Part shown: positions 17,620 through 26,045 of the stretch, one piece after another
Layout: every line of letters starts with the position of its first letter
How positions within the stretch are numbered: position 1 is the first letter of the stretch
Source: Acidobacteriota bacterium
GTDB taxonomy: Bacteria > Acidobacteriota > Vicinamibacteria > Vicinamibacterales > UBA8438
Direction of reading: 5' to 3'
NCBI GenBank assembly: GCA_009838525.1
Contig: VXRJ01000028.1
Coordinates: 44,368 to 108,367, forward strand
DNA: 64,000 bases
Translations under genes and position numbers: made by a program
The notes under the pieces: generated by a model
Database searches by the model: none
What the model was told of the DNA's origin: nothing
The model's input: the letters and a program-made list of their open reading frames with translations, nothing else

Positions 17620-17657
17620 GCGATCGGACGGGGCTGAACGGGCGAACGAGGCAGACG

Positions 17658-18191
17658 GTGGAACAGACGCTGCTGTTGAACGCGACGTACGAACCGCTGA
17701 AGGTGGTCGACTGGCGGAAGGCGATCACCATGCTCTGTCAGGGCAAGGTGGAGGTGGTCTCCGAGTACGACCGGGAGATCCGCTCGGTCTCGGTTACCTT
17801 CCGACTCCCGTCGGTCATCCGTCTGCTGCGCTACATCACGATGAAGCGGCGGCTCGATGAAGTGCCGTTCTCACGGGCGAACATCTACGCGCGCGACGAT
17901 CACGCCTGCCAGTACTGCGGGAAGGAGTTCCCGGTCGGAGACCTGACCTTCGACCATGTGGTGCCGGTCTCCCAGGGAGGCCGCAAGAGCTGGGAGAACA
18001 TCGTTACCTCCTGCATCCGATGCAACCGGAGGAAGGGCGGCCGGACGCCCGCCCAGGCCGGGATGCGCGTGATCCGCACACCCAAGCGGCCGACCCGGTC
18101 GCCGACTGTGCGGCTGACGTTCGGCCTCCGCGACGCACCCGAGAGCTGGCGCGACTATCTCTACTGGAACGTCGAGCTCGACGAGACCTGA
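17658..18191 (+). CDS. HNH endonuclease family protein
   Basis: 177 residues starting with GTG. The N-terminal half (LLLNATYEPLKVVDWRKAI, MLCQGKVEVV) is the conserved region of a widespread small HNH family. The C-terminal half has the ββα-metal module: ACQYCGKEF, LTFDHVVPVSQGG with the central His pair, and CIRCNRRKG closing the zinc knuckle. It should bind and nick or cut DNA with a divalent metal, but its cellular role is not established. The long, apparently structured leader is notable. Confidence 0.85.
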   Translation: MEQTLLLNATYEPLKVVDWRKAITMLCQGKVEVVSEYDREIRSVSVTFRLPSVIRLLRYITMKRRLDEVPFSRANIYARDDHACQYCGKEFPVGDLTFDHVVPVSQGGRKSWENIVTSCIRCNRRKGGRTPAQAGMRVIRTPKRPTRSPTVRLTFGLRDAPESWRDYLYWNVELDET

Positions 18192-18243
18192 TTCAGCGTT
18201 CCCCTTGGCCGCCCCACGTCCATCGAGCAGAGGGGGCATCCGG

Positions 18244-18249
18244 TATAGT
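18244..18249 (+). promoter_or_regulatory. Putative -10 element TATAGT, leaderless arrangement
   Basis: It begins 12 nt before the GTG at 18256. Confidence 0.4.
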
Positions 18250-18255
18250 TGCGCC

Positions 18256-19674
18256 GTGTCCGTCATCAGCGTGCGTCTCGGCGCCGCGGCGGTGGCGTTG
18301 CTGACGGCGGCGGCGGCCACCGGCCAGACCACCAACGATCCGTTCCGGGACCCGATTCCTGCCACCGACGGCGTCATCACGATCGGCGTCGAGGAGTTCG
18401 CCTCGTTGCCGTTCGTCGACGGCGAGGCGGCGCGGATGATGCGGCTGGTGGACGAACCGGCGACGGGGCGCCTGTTCGTGAACGACATGCGCGGCCTCGT
18501 CTACACCGTCAGCTACGACGGCGGGACGGTGACGCGGTATCTCGATCTGACGGATCCGCGTTGGGGGCTCGCCGTCGAGGCGTCCCGCCGGGAGCGCGGG
18601 TTCCAGAGCTTCGCGCTCCATCCGCAGTTCGGCGTGTCCGGCGCGCCGGGGTACGGAAGGCTCTACACTTACACCGATACGAGCAACACGGCGCCGCCGG
18701 CGGATTTCGTGCCGAACGGGGGCTCCGACGCCCAGGACACGATCCTGCTGGAGTGGACCGCCACTGATCCCGCGGCGGCGGTCTACGATGGCGGCCCGCC
18801 CCGCGAGTTGCTGCGGATGGAGCAGCCGTTCCGCAATCACAACGGCGGGCAGCTCGGTTTCAATCCGCTCGCGGCGCCCGGCGACCCGGACTTCGGCCTT
18901 CTCTACGTCGGATCGGCGGACGGCGGCAGCGGCGGCGATCCTCTCGACGTCGCGCAGGACCTCGGCTCGATCCTCGGCAAGATCCTGCGCATCGACCCGT
19001 TGGGAACGAACAGCACGAACGGGCAGTACGGGATCCCCGCCGACAATCCGTTCGCGAGCGACGGCGACCCCGCCACCCTCGCCGAGATCTACGCCTACGG
19101 CGTGCGCAATCCGCAACGCTTCGCCTGGGACGAGCGGAACGGCAATCTGTTCATGGCCGACATCGGCCAGAACATCGTCGAGGAGGTCAGTCTCGTGCCG
19201 CGGGGCGGAAACCTGGGCTGGAACGACTGGGAGGGGAGCTTCCGGTTCATCAGCCGCCAGGAGGTCAGCCTCGTCGATCCACGGGGCGAGGCCGGCCTGT
19301 CGTACCCGGTAGTGGAGTACGGCCAGCTCGATCCGCTTTTTCAGCGCAGCTCGATGGCCACCGGCCTCGTCGTCTACCGGGACGACGCCCTGCCGCAGCT
19401 TGCAAACCTCGTACTCTTCGGAGACGGTCCGAGCGGCGAGGTCTTCTACTTTTCAGCGGACCATCTGCCCGAGGGTGGCCAGGACGCGATGCGCCGCGTC
19501 CTGCTCCGTCACGGGTCCGGGACGAAGACGCTGCTGCAGGTGATTCAGGAGAAGAACGTCAGTCAGGGCCGGGATCCGGCAGCCCGGGCCGACGTGCGCA
19601 TCGACCCCGGACCGGACGGACAGGTTTTCCTGTTGAACAAGCACGACGGCGTCATCCGCCGGCTGGTGCCTTAG
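18256..19674 (+). CDS. PQQ-type soluble sugar (glucose/sorbosone) dehydrogenase family protein
   Basis: 472 residues. The GTG at 18256 gives a clean signal peptide (residues 1-24, ending ATGQ) and sits 12 nt after a TATAGT. The mature protein is a six-bladed beta-propeller of the GSDH family. Characteristic elements are RGFQSFALHPQF, EWTATDP, RNHNGGQLGFNP (catalytic-site His), YAYGVRNPQRFAWD with the Arg and PQQ-pocket residues, and ADIGQNIVEEV. It probably oxidises aldoses or hydroxy compounds in the periplasm; PQQ dependence is inferred from the family. The propeller gene at 19691 follows after 16 nt. Confidence 0.85.
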   Translation: MSVISVRLGAAAVALLTAAAATGQTTNDPFRDPIPATDGVITIGVEEFASLPFVDGEAARMMRLVDEPATGRLFVNDMRGLVYTVSYDGGTVTRYLDLTDPRWGLAVEASRRERGFQSFALHPQFGVSGAPGYGRLYTYTDTSNTAPPADFVPNGGSDAQDTILLEWTATDPAAAVYDGGPPRELLRMEQPFRNHNGGQLGFNPLAAPGDPDFGLLYVGSADGGSGGDPLDVAQDLGSILGKILRIDPLGTNSTNGQYGIPADNPFASDGDPATLAEIYAYGVRNPQRFAWDERNGNLFMADIGQNIVEEVSLVPRGGNLGWNDWEGSFRFISRQEVSLVDPRGEAGLSYPVVEYGQLDPLFQRSSMATGLVVYRDDALPQLANLVLFGDGPSGEVFYFSADHLPEGGQDAMRRVLLRHGSGTKTLLQVIQEKNVSQGRDPAARADVRIDPGPDGQVFLLNKHDGVIRRLVP

Positions 19675-19690
19675 GAGCCTGGCCGCCAGC

Positions 19691-20683
19691 ATGTCCGAGC
19701 CGCACATCGCCGCCCTCCGGCCGTCGCGCGCGGTCGCCGGGGGGCGGGTCGTGATCGAGGGAGAGGGCCTGCTGCCGGACGGTTCGGACGGCATGCTCCC
19801 CGGCATCCGGTTCGGCGACCGGCCGGCGCGCGCCGTCCAGATGTCCCGGCGGTCGGTCGAAGTGCTCGTTCCATCCGGCCTGGAGGGTGGACGGACCCCG
19901 GTTCACATAGGAAACGGACATCGGGCCGGTGCGGTGTTCATCGACATCGGCCGCGTGGCGGCAACCGGCCTCCACCAGGTCGACGGCCCGGTAGTCGGGC
20001 TCGACGGCGCCCTGTACGCCACCTACAGCGGCACCCGCGGCGAGCGGACACCGGTCTCCGTCTTCCGTATCCGGCAGGACGGCTTTCGCGAGCCATTCGT
20101 CAAGGGCATCGTCAATGCCACGTCGCTCGCGGTAGCTCCGGACGGGCGGCTGTTCGTCTCGAGCCGCCAGGACGGCACGGTGTACACCGTTGCCGACGAC
20201 GGCGCGTTTCATCGATTCGCCGGCGATCTCGGCATCGCGTGCGGTCTGGCCTTCAGTCCCGACGGGACGCTCTATGTCGGCGACCGGTCCGGCACCGTCT
20301 ACCGGATCGGCAGTTCCGGCCGGGCGACACCCTTTGCCACGCTCCCGCCGAGCGTTGCTGCGTTCCATCTGGCATGGGGTCCGGATGACGGGCTGTACGT
20401 CACCGGACCGACCCTTGCCACACAGGACTGCGTCTACCGGATCGATCGGACCGGCGCCGTCGACCGCATCGCGACCGGCTTCGGCCGGCCGCAGGGTCTC
20501 TCCTTCGACCCCCGGGGCAGGCTGCATGTCGTCGAGGCGTTGGCCGGAGCGAGCGCCGTCTACCGGCTGGCGGAAGACGGGACCCGCACGCGGGTCCTGG
20601 CCGCGCCGGACCTGGTGGGCGTGACGTTCGACCGCTCCGGCGCGATGGTGGCGGCATCCGGCGACACCCTGTACGCGTGGTAG
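19691..20683 (+). CDS. IPT/TIG plus NHL/SMP-30-like beta-propeller protein
   Basis: 330 residues. Residues 5-80 look like an IPT/TIG immunoglobulin fold (ALRPSRAVAGGRVVIEGEGL, RSVEVLVPSGLEGG). From about 95 onward repeated NHL/SMP-30 blades are visible: TSLAVAPDGRLFVSS, CGLAFSPDGTLYVGD, HLAWGPDDGLYVTG, QGLSFDPRGRLHVVE, VGVTFDRSGAMVA. No signal peptide is seen, so it may be cytoplasmic or exported atypically. It probably forms a transcription unit with the upstream dehydrogenase. The function is unknown, perhaps lactonase or binding. Confidence 0.75.
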   Translation: MSEPHIAALRPSRAVAGGRVVIEGEGLLPDGSDGMLPGIRFGDRPARAVQMSRRSVEVLVPSGLEGGRTPVHIGNGHRAGAVFIDIGRVAATGLHQVDGPVVGLDGALYATYSGTRGERTPVSVFRIRQDGFREPFVKGIVNATSLAVAPDGRLFVSSRQDGTVYTVADDGAFHRFAGDLGIACGLAFSPDGTLYVGDRSGTVYRIGSSGRATPFATLPPSVAAFHLAWGPDDGLYVTGPTLATQDCVYRIDRTGAVDRIATGFGRPQGLSFDPRGRLHVVEALAGASAVYRLAEDGTRTRVLAAPDLVGVTFDRSGAMVAASGDTLYAW

Positions 20684-20707
20684 CATGGACCGTTTGGGCA
20701 TTCGCCG

Positions 20708-23572
20708 ATGGGTCCTGGCAGTGGTACACCGCGGGAGCCGCACGACTGGATCGATGTCCGGGGTGCGCGCGTCCACAACCTGAAGAACATCGACGTCCGG
20801 CTGCCGCGCGATCAGCTCGTCGTGGTGACCGGGCTTTCGGGATCGGGTAAGTCCTCGCTCGCGTTCGACACGATCTACGCGGAGGGACAGCGGCGCTACG
20901 TCGAGTCGCTCTCCGCCTACGCCCGCCAGTTCCTCGAACAGGTGGAGAAACCCGATGTCGATCAGATCGACGGGCTCTCGCCCGCGATTTCCATCGAGCA
21001 GCGGACCACCGGATCGAATCCGCGCTCGACGGTTGGCACGGTCACCGAGATCTACGACTTCCTCCGCCTGCTCTTCGCCAACATCGGCGTCCCGCACTGC
21101 CCGTCGTGCGGCCGGGCGATCACGTCACAGTCGGTGGAGCGGATGGTGGAGACAATCGTCTCGAATCCGCCGGAAGAGCGGGTGAACGTCCTCGCGCCAA
21201 TCGTCCGCGGGCGCAAGGGGGCGTTTCGGAAGGAACTCGCCGCGCTTCGCGCGCGCGGGTTGACACGCGTTCGCGTGGACGGCGAGGTCCGCCCCCTGGA
21301 GGGAGAGTTCTCGCTCGACCGGCGGCGGAACCACTCGATCGAGGTCGTGGTGGACCGCCTGGTGGTGCGCGAGGGAGCCAGGCGGCGGCTCACCGAGGCC
21401 ATAGAGTTCTCACTGACGCTGGCGGACGACGTCGTCATCATCAATACCCTGGGCGGCGGCGACCGGCTGTTCTCGCGCCGCCTCGCCTGCCCGGCCTGCA
21501 GCATCAACATGCCGGAGCTGTCACCTCGCGCTTTCTCCTTCAACTCGCCGCACGGGGCTTGCCGGGAATGCCAGGGACTGGGGGTGATCGAGGACTTCGA
21601 CCCGGACCGGATCGTGCCGGATCCATCGGTATCGCTCGACGACGGAGCGATTCAGCCCTGGGCCGGGGGCGACCGGGAATCGGTTCGCAAGGCGTTGTCG
21701 CGCCTTTCGCAGTACTACGGCATAGATCTCGCCCGCCCCTTTGGCAAGCTTCCGCGCCGGCAGCGCGACCTGCTGCTCTTCGGCCCGAAGGACGCCGTCC
21801 GCCAGTCCGGCGCCACGCCCCGCGCACGGCGCGCCCGCGGGTTTCGGACGGATCCGTTCGGCGCCGACTTCGAAGGGGTCGTGCCGAACCTGCGCCGCCG
21901 CTATGCCGCGGCTACCTGGGCGCAGCAGGAAGCGCTGCAGGCCTACCGTGCGCGGCGCGCCTGCCATGCCTGCGGCGGCGAACGCCTCCGGCCGGAGAGC
22001 CGCGCGGTCCGGGTCAAGGGCCGGACGATGGCCGACTGCGTCAACCTGTCGATCACCGACGCGCTGGCCGTGTTCGACGCTCTCGAGCTGACGGAGCGGG
22101 AGACCCAGGTCGCCGAGCGCGTGCTGCGCGAGATACGGGACCGCATGCGCTTCCTTTGCGACGTCGGTGTGGGCTACCTGTCGCTGGCGCGCGGCGCGGC
22201 GACCCTGTCGGGGGGCGAAGCGCAACGGATCCGGCTCGCCACCCAGATCGGCGCCAGCCTGACCGGCGTCCTCTACGTGCTCGACGAGCCGTCGATCGGC
22301 CTGCACCAGCATGACAATCAACGGCTTCTGGCCACCCTCGGCCGGCTGCGCGATCTGGGCAACACGGTTGTCGTGGTGGAGCATGACGAGGAGACGATTC
22401 GCGCCGCCGACTACGTTGTCGACCTCGGCGTCGGCGCCGGGGAGCATGGCGGTCACGTCATCTTCCAAGGAGCGCCGGCGGCGCTCGAGGCGGCCGGGAC
22501 CGACTCACTCACGGGCATGTACCTGCGCGGGGCGCGCTCCATCGACGTGCCGTCGAGGCGCAGGACGGCGAATGGCGGCGCGATCACGATCCGCGGAGCA
22601 CGGGCGAACAACCTCAAGGACATCGATGTCGAGCTGCCGCTCGGCGTGTTTATCGCGGTCACCGGCGTCAGCGGATCGGGAAAGTCGACGCTGGTGAACG
22701 ACATTCTCTATCGCGCTCTCGCGCGAACGCTCTACCGGGCGGCGGCGGATCCCGGGGCTCACAGCGCCATCGAGGGAATCGACCGGATTGACAAGGTAAT
22801 CCAGATCGATCAGTCGCCCATCGGACGGACCCCGCGATCGAATCCGGCCACCTATACAGGTCTGTTCACGTTCATCCGAGAGATCTATTCGATGTTGCCG
22901 GAAGCCCGCGCACGCGGATACCGGCCGGGCCGCTTTTCCTTCAATGTAAAGGGAGGACGATGCGAGGCCTGCCAGGGGGATGGTCTGATCGCCATCGAGA
23001 TGCACTTCCTCCCGGACGTCTACGTCACCTGCGAGCAGTGCCGCGGGCGCCGTTACAACCGCGAGACGCTGGAGATCACCTATCGTGGCGCTTCGATCGC
23101 CGACGTGCTGGCGATGACGGTCGACCAGGCCGCGCAACTGCTCGAGAACGTTCCGTCTATCGCGACGAAGCTGCGGACGCTGCAGGACGTCGGCCTCGGC
23201 TACCTCACGCTGGGCCAGTCCGCGACGACGTTGAGCGGTGGGGAAGCGCAGCGGGTGAAGCTGGCGAAGGAGCTGTCGCGCCGGAGCACCGGGCGGACGC
23301 TCTACATTCTGGACGAGCCGACCACGGGGCTGCACCTCGAGGACACGAAGCGCCTCCTCGACGTGCTGAACCTGCTGGTGGAACAGGGAAACACCGTAGT
23401 TGTCATCGAGCACCACCTCGACGTCATCAAGGCGGCGGACCACATCGTCGACCTTGGACCGGGCGGCGGCGCCGACGGAGGCATGGTGGTCGCGGCGGGA
23501 ACACCGGAAACGGTAGCGGCGCAGGCGGGCTCGCTCACGGGTGCCTGTCTCCGTCCGGCTTTGGTGCACTGA
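20708..23572 (+). CDS. uvrA: Excinuclease ABC subunit A
   Basis: 954 residues, normal for UvrA, the damage-sensing ATPase of nucleotide excision repair, which works with UvrB. Both nucleotide-binding domains are present: Walker [21 protein letters not shown] near residue 40 and [16 protein letters not shown] near 655. Two signature motifs ([12 protein letters not shown] and [15 protein letters not shown]) and two Walker B segments ([24 protein letters not shown]) accompany them. Zinc modules [27 protein letters not shown] and [20 protein letters not shown] are intact. No SOS box is recognised upstream. Confidence 0.97.
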   Translation: MGPGSGTPREPHDWIDVRGARVHNLKNIDVRLPRDQLVVVTGLSGSGKSSLAFDTIYAEGQRRYVESLSAYARQFLEQVEKPDVDQIDGLSPAISIEQRTTGSNPRSTVGTVTEIYDFLRLLFANIGVPHCPSCGRAITSQSVERMVETIVSNPPEERVNVLAPIVRGRKGAFRKELAALRARGLTRVRVDGEVRPLEGEFSLDRRRNHSIEVVVDRLVVREGARRRLTEAIEFSLTLADDVVIINTLGGGDRLFSRRLACPACSINMPELSPRAFSFNSPHGACRECQGLGVIEDFDPDRIVPDPSVSLDDGAIQPWAGGDRESVRKALSRLSQYYGIDLARPFGKLPRRQRDLLLFGPKDAVRQSGATPRARRARGFRTDPFGADFEGVVPNLRRRYAAATWAQQEALQAYRARRACHACGGERLRPESRAVRVKGRTMADCVNLSITDALAVFDALELTERETQVAERVLREIRDRMRFLCDVGVGYLSLARGAATLSGGEAQRIRLATQIGASLTGVLYVLDEPSIGLHQHDNQRLLATLGRLRDLGNTVVVVEHDEETIRAADYVVDLGVGAGEHGGHVIFQGAPAALEAAGTDSLTGMYLRGARSIDVPSRRRTANGGAITIRGARANNLKDIDVELPLGVFIAVTGVSGSGKSTLVNDILYRALARTLYRAAADPGAHSAIEGIDRIDKVIQIDQSPIGRTPRSNPATYTGLFTFIREIYSMLPEARARGYRPGRFSFNVKGGRCEACQGDGLIAIEMHFLPDVYVTCEQCRGRRYNRETLEITYRGASIADVLAMTVDQAAQLLENVPSIATKLRTLQDVGLGYLTLGQSATTLSGGEAQRVKLAKELSRRSTGRTLYILDEPTTGLHLEDTKRLLDVLNLLVEQGNTVVVIEHHLDVIKAADHIVDLGPGGGADGGMVVAAGTPETVAAQAGSLTGACLRPALVH

Positions 23573-23673
23573 TCAAGAGCTGTACGGTAGCGCCGCGTGC
23601 CAATGGGGGTAGTCATGAGCAGTCGTCAGAAAAAACGCGTAGCGCAAAGTGGCTGTGAGACCCCGGAGTATGG

Positions 23674-23679
23674 TATAAA
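23674..23679 (+). promoter_or_regulatory. Putative -10 element TATAAA ahead of the lpxC transcription unit
   Basis: TATAAA lies within TATGGTATAAAC and is followed about 12 nt later by a strong Shine-Dalgarno (GGGGAGGAA, 23692-23700). No good -35 was found. The short AT-rich patch stands out from its GC-rich surroundings. Confidence 0.45.
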
Positions 23680-23705
23680 CACATCGAAATTGGGGAGGAA
23701 CGGCA

Positions 23706-23807
23706 GTGGCGGTGTCGCTACTGCCCGCTTGGCTCAGGTCATTAGCAGGAGCAGCAACGCTTGCCAGACCGCTTGGGTTCGCGGTGGAAGACGGCCGGCA
23801 GGAATGA
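23706..23807 (+). CDS. 33-residue upstream ORF translationally coupled to lpxC
   Basis: It starts with GTG, 7 nt after a strong GGAGG, and encodes MAVSLLPAWLRSLAGAATLA (residues 1-20), then RPLGFAVEDGRQE. It ends TGA inside the lpxC start (ATGA overlap). The first 25 residues are hydrophobic/amphipathic. The arrangement suggests a leader peptide that controls lpxC translation, or a small membrane-associated protein. lpxC itself has only a weak ribosome site of its own. Not recognised as a known family. Confidence 0.5.
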   Translation: MAVSLLPAWLRSLAGAATLARPLGFAVEDGRQE

Positions 23808-24721
23808 CGCCCCAAAGAACACTTAGCCGGACGGTTTCGTGCTCCGGCATCGGGTTGCACTCGGGTCGGAAGGTCACGCTTCGGATCAAGCCTGCTCCCG
23901 CTGATCACGGCATTCGCTTCCGGCGGCTGGATCTCAACGGCCTTGAAGTGCCGGCAGAGGCGGATCGCATTTCCAGCCTCTCCTACGCCACCGCGCTTAC
24001 GCAGGACGCGGCGTCGGTCGGCACCGTCGAGCATCTGCTCGCCGCCTTCGTCGGTCTGGGCGTCGACAACGCGACGGTCGAGTTGAACGCGGCCGAGGTG
24101 CCGATCATGGACGGCAGCGCGGCGTCGTTCGTCTACCTCGTCCACGAAGCGGGCGTCAAGACGCTCAGCGCGGCGCGGCGGTTCCTGAAGGTGGCGCGGC
24201 CGATAGTCCTCTCGAAGGGAGACAAGCGGATCGCCGTCTATCCGTCCGATCACTTCAAGGTGACCTACAGCATCAGCTTCGATCATCCGCTGTTGCGGCA
24301 CCAGTCGCGGACGCAGCAGATCACCGAGGATTCGTTCGCCGAGGAGATCGCGCCGGCGCGCACCTTCGGCTTCCTGAAAGAGGTCGAGCAGATGCGCCAG
24401 AAGGGCCTCGCGCTTGGCGGCTCGCTCGACAACGCGATAGTGCTGGGCGAGACCGGCGTGCTGAACAACACGCTCCGGTTCGAGGACGAGTTCGTCCGCC
24501 ACAAGATCCTCGACGTCATCGGCGATCTGGCGCTGGTCGGCCACCCGATCATCGGCCATGTCGTGGCTCATCGGGCGGGTCACGCGCTGCATGCCGGGTT
24601 CGCGCAGAAGATCCTCCAGGAATCGGATGCCTGGCATCTGGTCGACGCGCCGCTCGCACCGGCCCCCGAGGAAGCCGCAGTTCCGGAAACCGTCACCGGC
24701 ACCCAGCCGGTCAAGACCTGA
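23804..24721 (+). CDS. lpxC: UDP-3-O-acyl-N-acetylglucosamine deacetylase
   Basis: 305-residue cytoplasmic Zn enzyme for the committed step of lipid A synthesis. TPQRTLSRTVSCSGIGLHSG is the standard N-terminus, VGTVEHLLAAF supplies a zinc His, and FVRHKILDVIGDLALVG the second His and Asp. HRAGHALH carries the catalytic His, and IMDGSAASF and FGFLKEVE are also conserved. The start at 23804 fits the family; the in-frame extension upstream crosses the promoter and is rejected. Production of LPS is implied. Confidence 0.95.
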   Translation: MTPQRTLSRTVSCSGIGLHSGRKVTLRIKPAPADHGIRFRRLDLNGLEVPAEADRISSLSYATALTQDAASVGTVEHLLAAFVGLGVDNATVELNAAEVPIMDGSAASFVYLVHEAGVKTLSAARRFLKVARPIVLSKGDKRIAVYPSDHFKVTYSISFDHPLLRHQSRTQQITEDSFAEEIAPARTFGFLKEVEQMRQKGLALGGSLDNAIVLGETGVLNNTLRFEDEFVRHKILDVIGDLALVGHPIIGHVVAHRAGHALHAGFAQKILQESDAWHLVDAPLAPAPEEAAVPETVTGTQPVKT

Positions 24722-24743
24722 CGCGGTCCGTCCGTTCTTGCCC

Positions 24744-24770
24744 GGATCCGTTTCAGCCGGATCCTTCTTC
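24744..24770 (+). terminator. Possible terminator between convergent lpxC and the sigma operon
   Basis: GGATCCG (24744-24750), a 7-nt loop and CGGATCC (24758-24764) form a perfect 7-bp stem, followed by TTCTTC. It overlaps the last codons of the convergent small gene, so it could serve both strands. The T-run is imperfect. Confidence 0.4.
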
Positions 24771-25037
24771 CGCCGGCAGCTTACGCATATAGGCGTCCAG
24801 CTTCTCGTTCTCGTACGTCACCGAGTTGAGAAACAGGCTCTCGAGGAGGTACGTGCGCCGCTCGTCCACGGTCATCTGGTCGATCAGTTGACTGATTTCC
24901 TGCATCACGTCCTCGAAGCTGTAGTCGAGGCCGTGGCGTGCGTGCATCTCGCGGTAGAGCGCTTCGAGCACCGCCAGCAGGTCGCCATCCAGCGCAATTT
25001 TCGTTCCGGAACTCGTGGTGATGGTGCGCATCGTCAT
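24753..25037 (-). CDS. Unknown 94-residue protein, third gene of a sigma-STAS operon
   Basis: The start ATG overlaps the STAS gene stop (ATGA) and follows GGGGA. After a short beta region (TITTSSGTKIALDGD) the protein is helical and charged: LAVLEALYREMHARHGLDYS, FEDVMQEISQLIDQMTVDERR, TYLLESLFLNSVTYENEKLD. No membrane segment and no kinase (HATPase) motif are seen. Position suggests a partner of the STAS protein or the sigma factor, for example an unconventional anti-sigma. This is inference only; the family is not recognised. Confidence 0.65.
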   Translation of the reverse strand: MTMRTITTSSGTKIALDGDLLAVLEALYREMHARHGLDYSFEDVMQEISQLIDQMTVDERRTYLLESLFLNSVTYENEKLDAYMRKLPAEEGSG

Positions 25038-25375
25038 TCCCCAAAGCTGTCGATGGCGCTCGACTCGTCCGGATGCAGGGCGAGGAATCGATGCGCGCCG
25101 GTCATGGTGAGCATCGTCTCGACCCGTTGCTGCACGCCGGCCAGTTTGATGGTTCCCTGCAGCTTGTCGGCCTGCCGGTAGAGATCCATCAGGCAGCCGA
25201 TGGTCGCGCTGTCGACGTAGACGACCCGCGAGAGGTCGATCACCAGGCGCCGGTCGCCGCCCGCGAGCAGGGCGCTGACCGTGTCGGCGAAGCCGGACAG
25301 CGCCTGGTAGGTCATCTTCGGTTCGCCGACACGGACCACCACGGCCGCGCCGACTCTGTCCGTCGTCAGGTTCAT
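25034..25375 (-). CDS. STAS-domain anti-sigma factor antagonist (SpoIIAA-like)
   Basis: 113 residues forming a single STAS domain. The conserved loop reads IDLSRVVYVDSATIGCL, with Ser56 at the phosphorylatable position of SpoIIAA/RsbV proteins. Such proteins bind an anti-sigma kinase when unphosphorylated and release the sigma factor. Here the gene overlaps the ECF sigma gene upstream and an unknown gene downstream by 4 nt each. No HATPase kinase or PP2C phosphatase gene is adjacent, so the partner is either the unknown gene or encoded elsewhere. Confidence 0.85.
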   Translation of the reverse strand: MNLTTDRVGAAVVVRVGEPKMTYQALSGFADTVSALLAGGDRRLVIDLSRVVYVDSATIGCLMDLYRQADKLQGTIKLAGVQQRVETMLTMTGAHRFLALHPDESSAIDSFGE

Positions 25376-25971
25376 GAGTCTCCTCCCCGCTTGCGCTCCA
25401 GCCGGACCACGTGCCGCGCGAGTTCACGGCGCCCCCGGTTGATGCGCGACTTGACCGTCCCGTCCGGCACCTGCAGGCGGGCGGCGATCTCCTGGTATGA
25501 CAGTTCCTGGATGTCCCGTAGCATTACCGCCGTCCGCAGCGTCTCCGGCAGCGCGTTGAGCGCGTCGCGCAGCAGCGCCCGCCGGTCGAACCGTTCGAGC
25601 CGTCCGTGGGGGTCGAGACCGGTGGCAACGGGAGAGAGCTCGCTCGCGTCCACCCGCCGGTCTACCGTTTCGCGCTCGCGGCGGACTCGCCGGTAGTGGT
25701 CGATGCAGAGATTGCGGCTGACGCTGACGATCCAGGTGCTGAAATTGGCGCGCCGGTCGAACGTGTCCAGCGCCTTGAATACCTTCAGAAAGATGTCCTG
25801 GGTCAGGTCTTCCGCTTCATCGTGGCGCCCGACGAACTGGTAGGCGACGTGGAACACCCTGCGGCGGTAGCGCTGCACGATCAACTCCCAGGCGTGCTGG
25901 TCGCCGCTGAGACAGGCGTTGATGAGTGCGTCGGTCTCGTCGGCGACCGGGGGCGTCAGCGCGTCGGACAC
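25372..25971 (-). CDS. ECF-type RNA polymerase sigma factor
   Basis: 199 residues. Region 2 (GDQHAWELIVQRYRRRVFHV, DEAEDLTQDIFLKVFKALDTF, STWIVSVSRNLCIDHYRR) and region 4 (LNALPETLRTAVMLRDIQEL, SYQEIAARLQVPDGTVKSRI) are both complete. The GTG at 25971 is chosen because TACACT lies 14 nt upstream; a TTG at 25980 would add three residues. It is the first gene of a three-gene operon with 4-nt overlaps. The promoter overlaps that of the divergent lysA, so one event could affect both. Confidence 0.88.
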   Translation of the reverse strand: MSDALTPPVADETDALINACLSGDQHAWELIVQRYRRRVFHVAYQFVGRHDEAEDLTQDIFLKVFKALDTFDRRANFSTWIVSVSRNLCIDHYRRVRRERETVDRRVDASELSPVATGLDPHGRLERFDRRALLRDALNALPETLRTAVMLRDIQELSYQEIAARLQVPDGTVKSRINRGRRELARHVVRLERKRGGDS

Positions 25972-25983
25972 GTGCGGCAAGTG

Positions 25984-25989
25984 TACAAT
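25984..25989 (+). promoter_or_regulatory. Putative -10 element TACAAT for lysA, overlapping the divergent sigma-gene promoter
   Basis: TACAAT shares bases with TACACT on the opposite strand (25980-25985). Transcription rightward would begin near 25996 and give a leader of about 50 nt that includes the GGTTTCACCAC motif. Confidence 0.4.
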
Positions 25990-26000
25990 TCATGGCGGCC

Positions 26001-26020
26001 GCGGGGTTTCACCACGGGCT
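26001..26020 (+). repeat. Copy of the GGTTTCACCAC leader motif in the lysA leader
   Basis: GCGGGGTTTCACCACGGGCT differs from 17584-17603 at one of 20 positions. It is bracketed by a 6-bp complementary pair, ATGGCG (25992-25997) and CGCCAT (26029-26034), so it would sit in the loop of a closed stem. Confidence 0.55.
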
Positions 26021-26045
26021 CCTGGCGACGCCATCCCCCACACCC

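Larger units (their letters stand above)
17342..17657. other. 316-nt intergenic region with divergent promoters and a structured leader
   Basis: From left to right it holds: the -10 of the NlpC/P60 gene (GATACT on the minus strand, 17349-17354); a GTGTTACAC near-palindrome at 17470-17478; a TTGACA/CAGAAT promoter reading rightward; and a predicted folded RNA leader containing the 20-nt motif described separately. No credible ORF is seen. Short frames here are shadows of neighbours. Confidence 0.6.

Noticed and set aside
23597..23803. N-terminal extension of lpxC in frame
   Set aside because: It would cross the promoter and the coupled small ORF, and LpxC homologues begin at the chosen ATG.
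25992..26045. lysA start at 25992
   Set aside because: It would translate the repeated leader motif and sits only 8 nt after the -10; the start at 26046 fits the family length.
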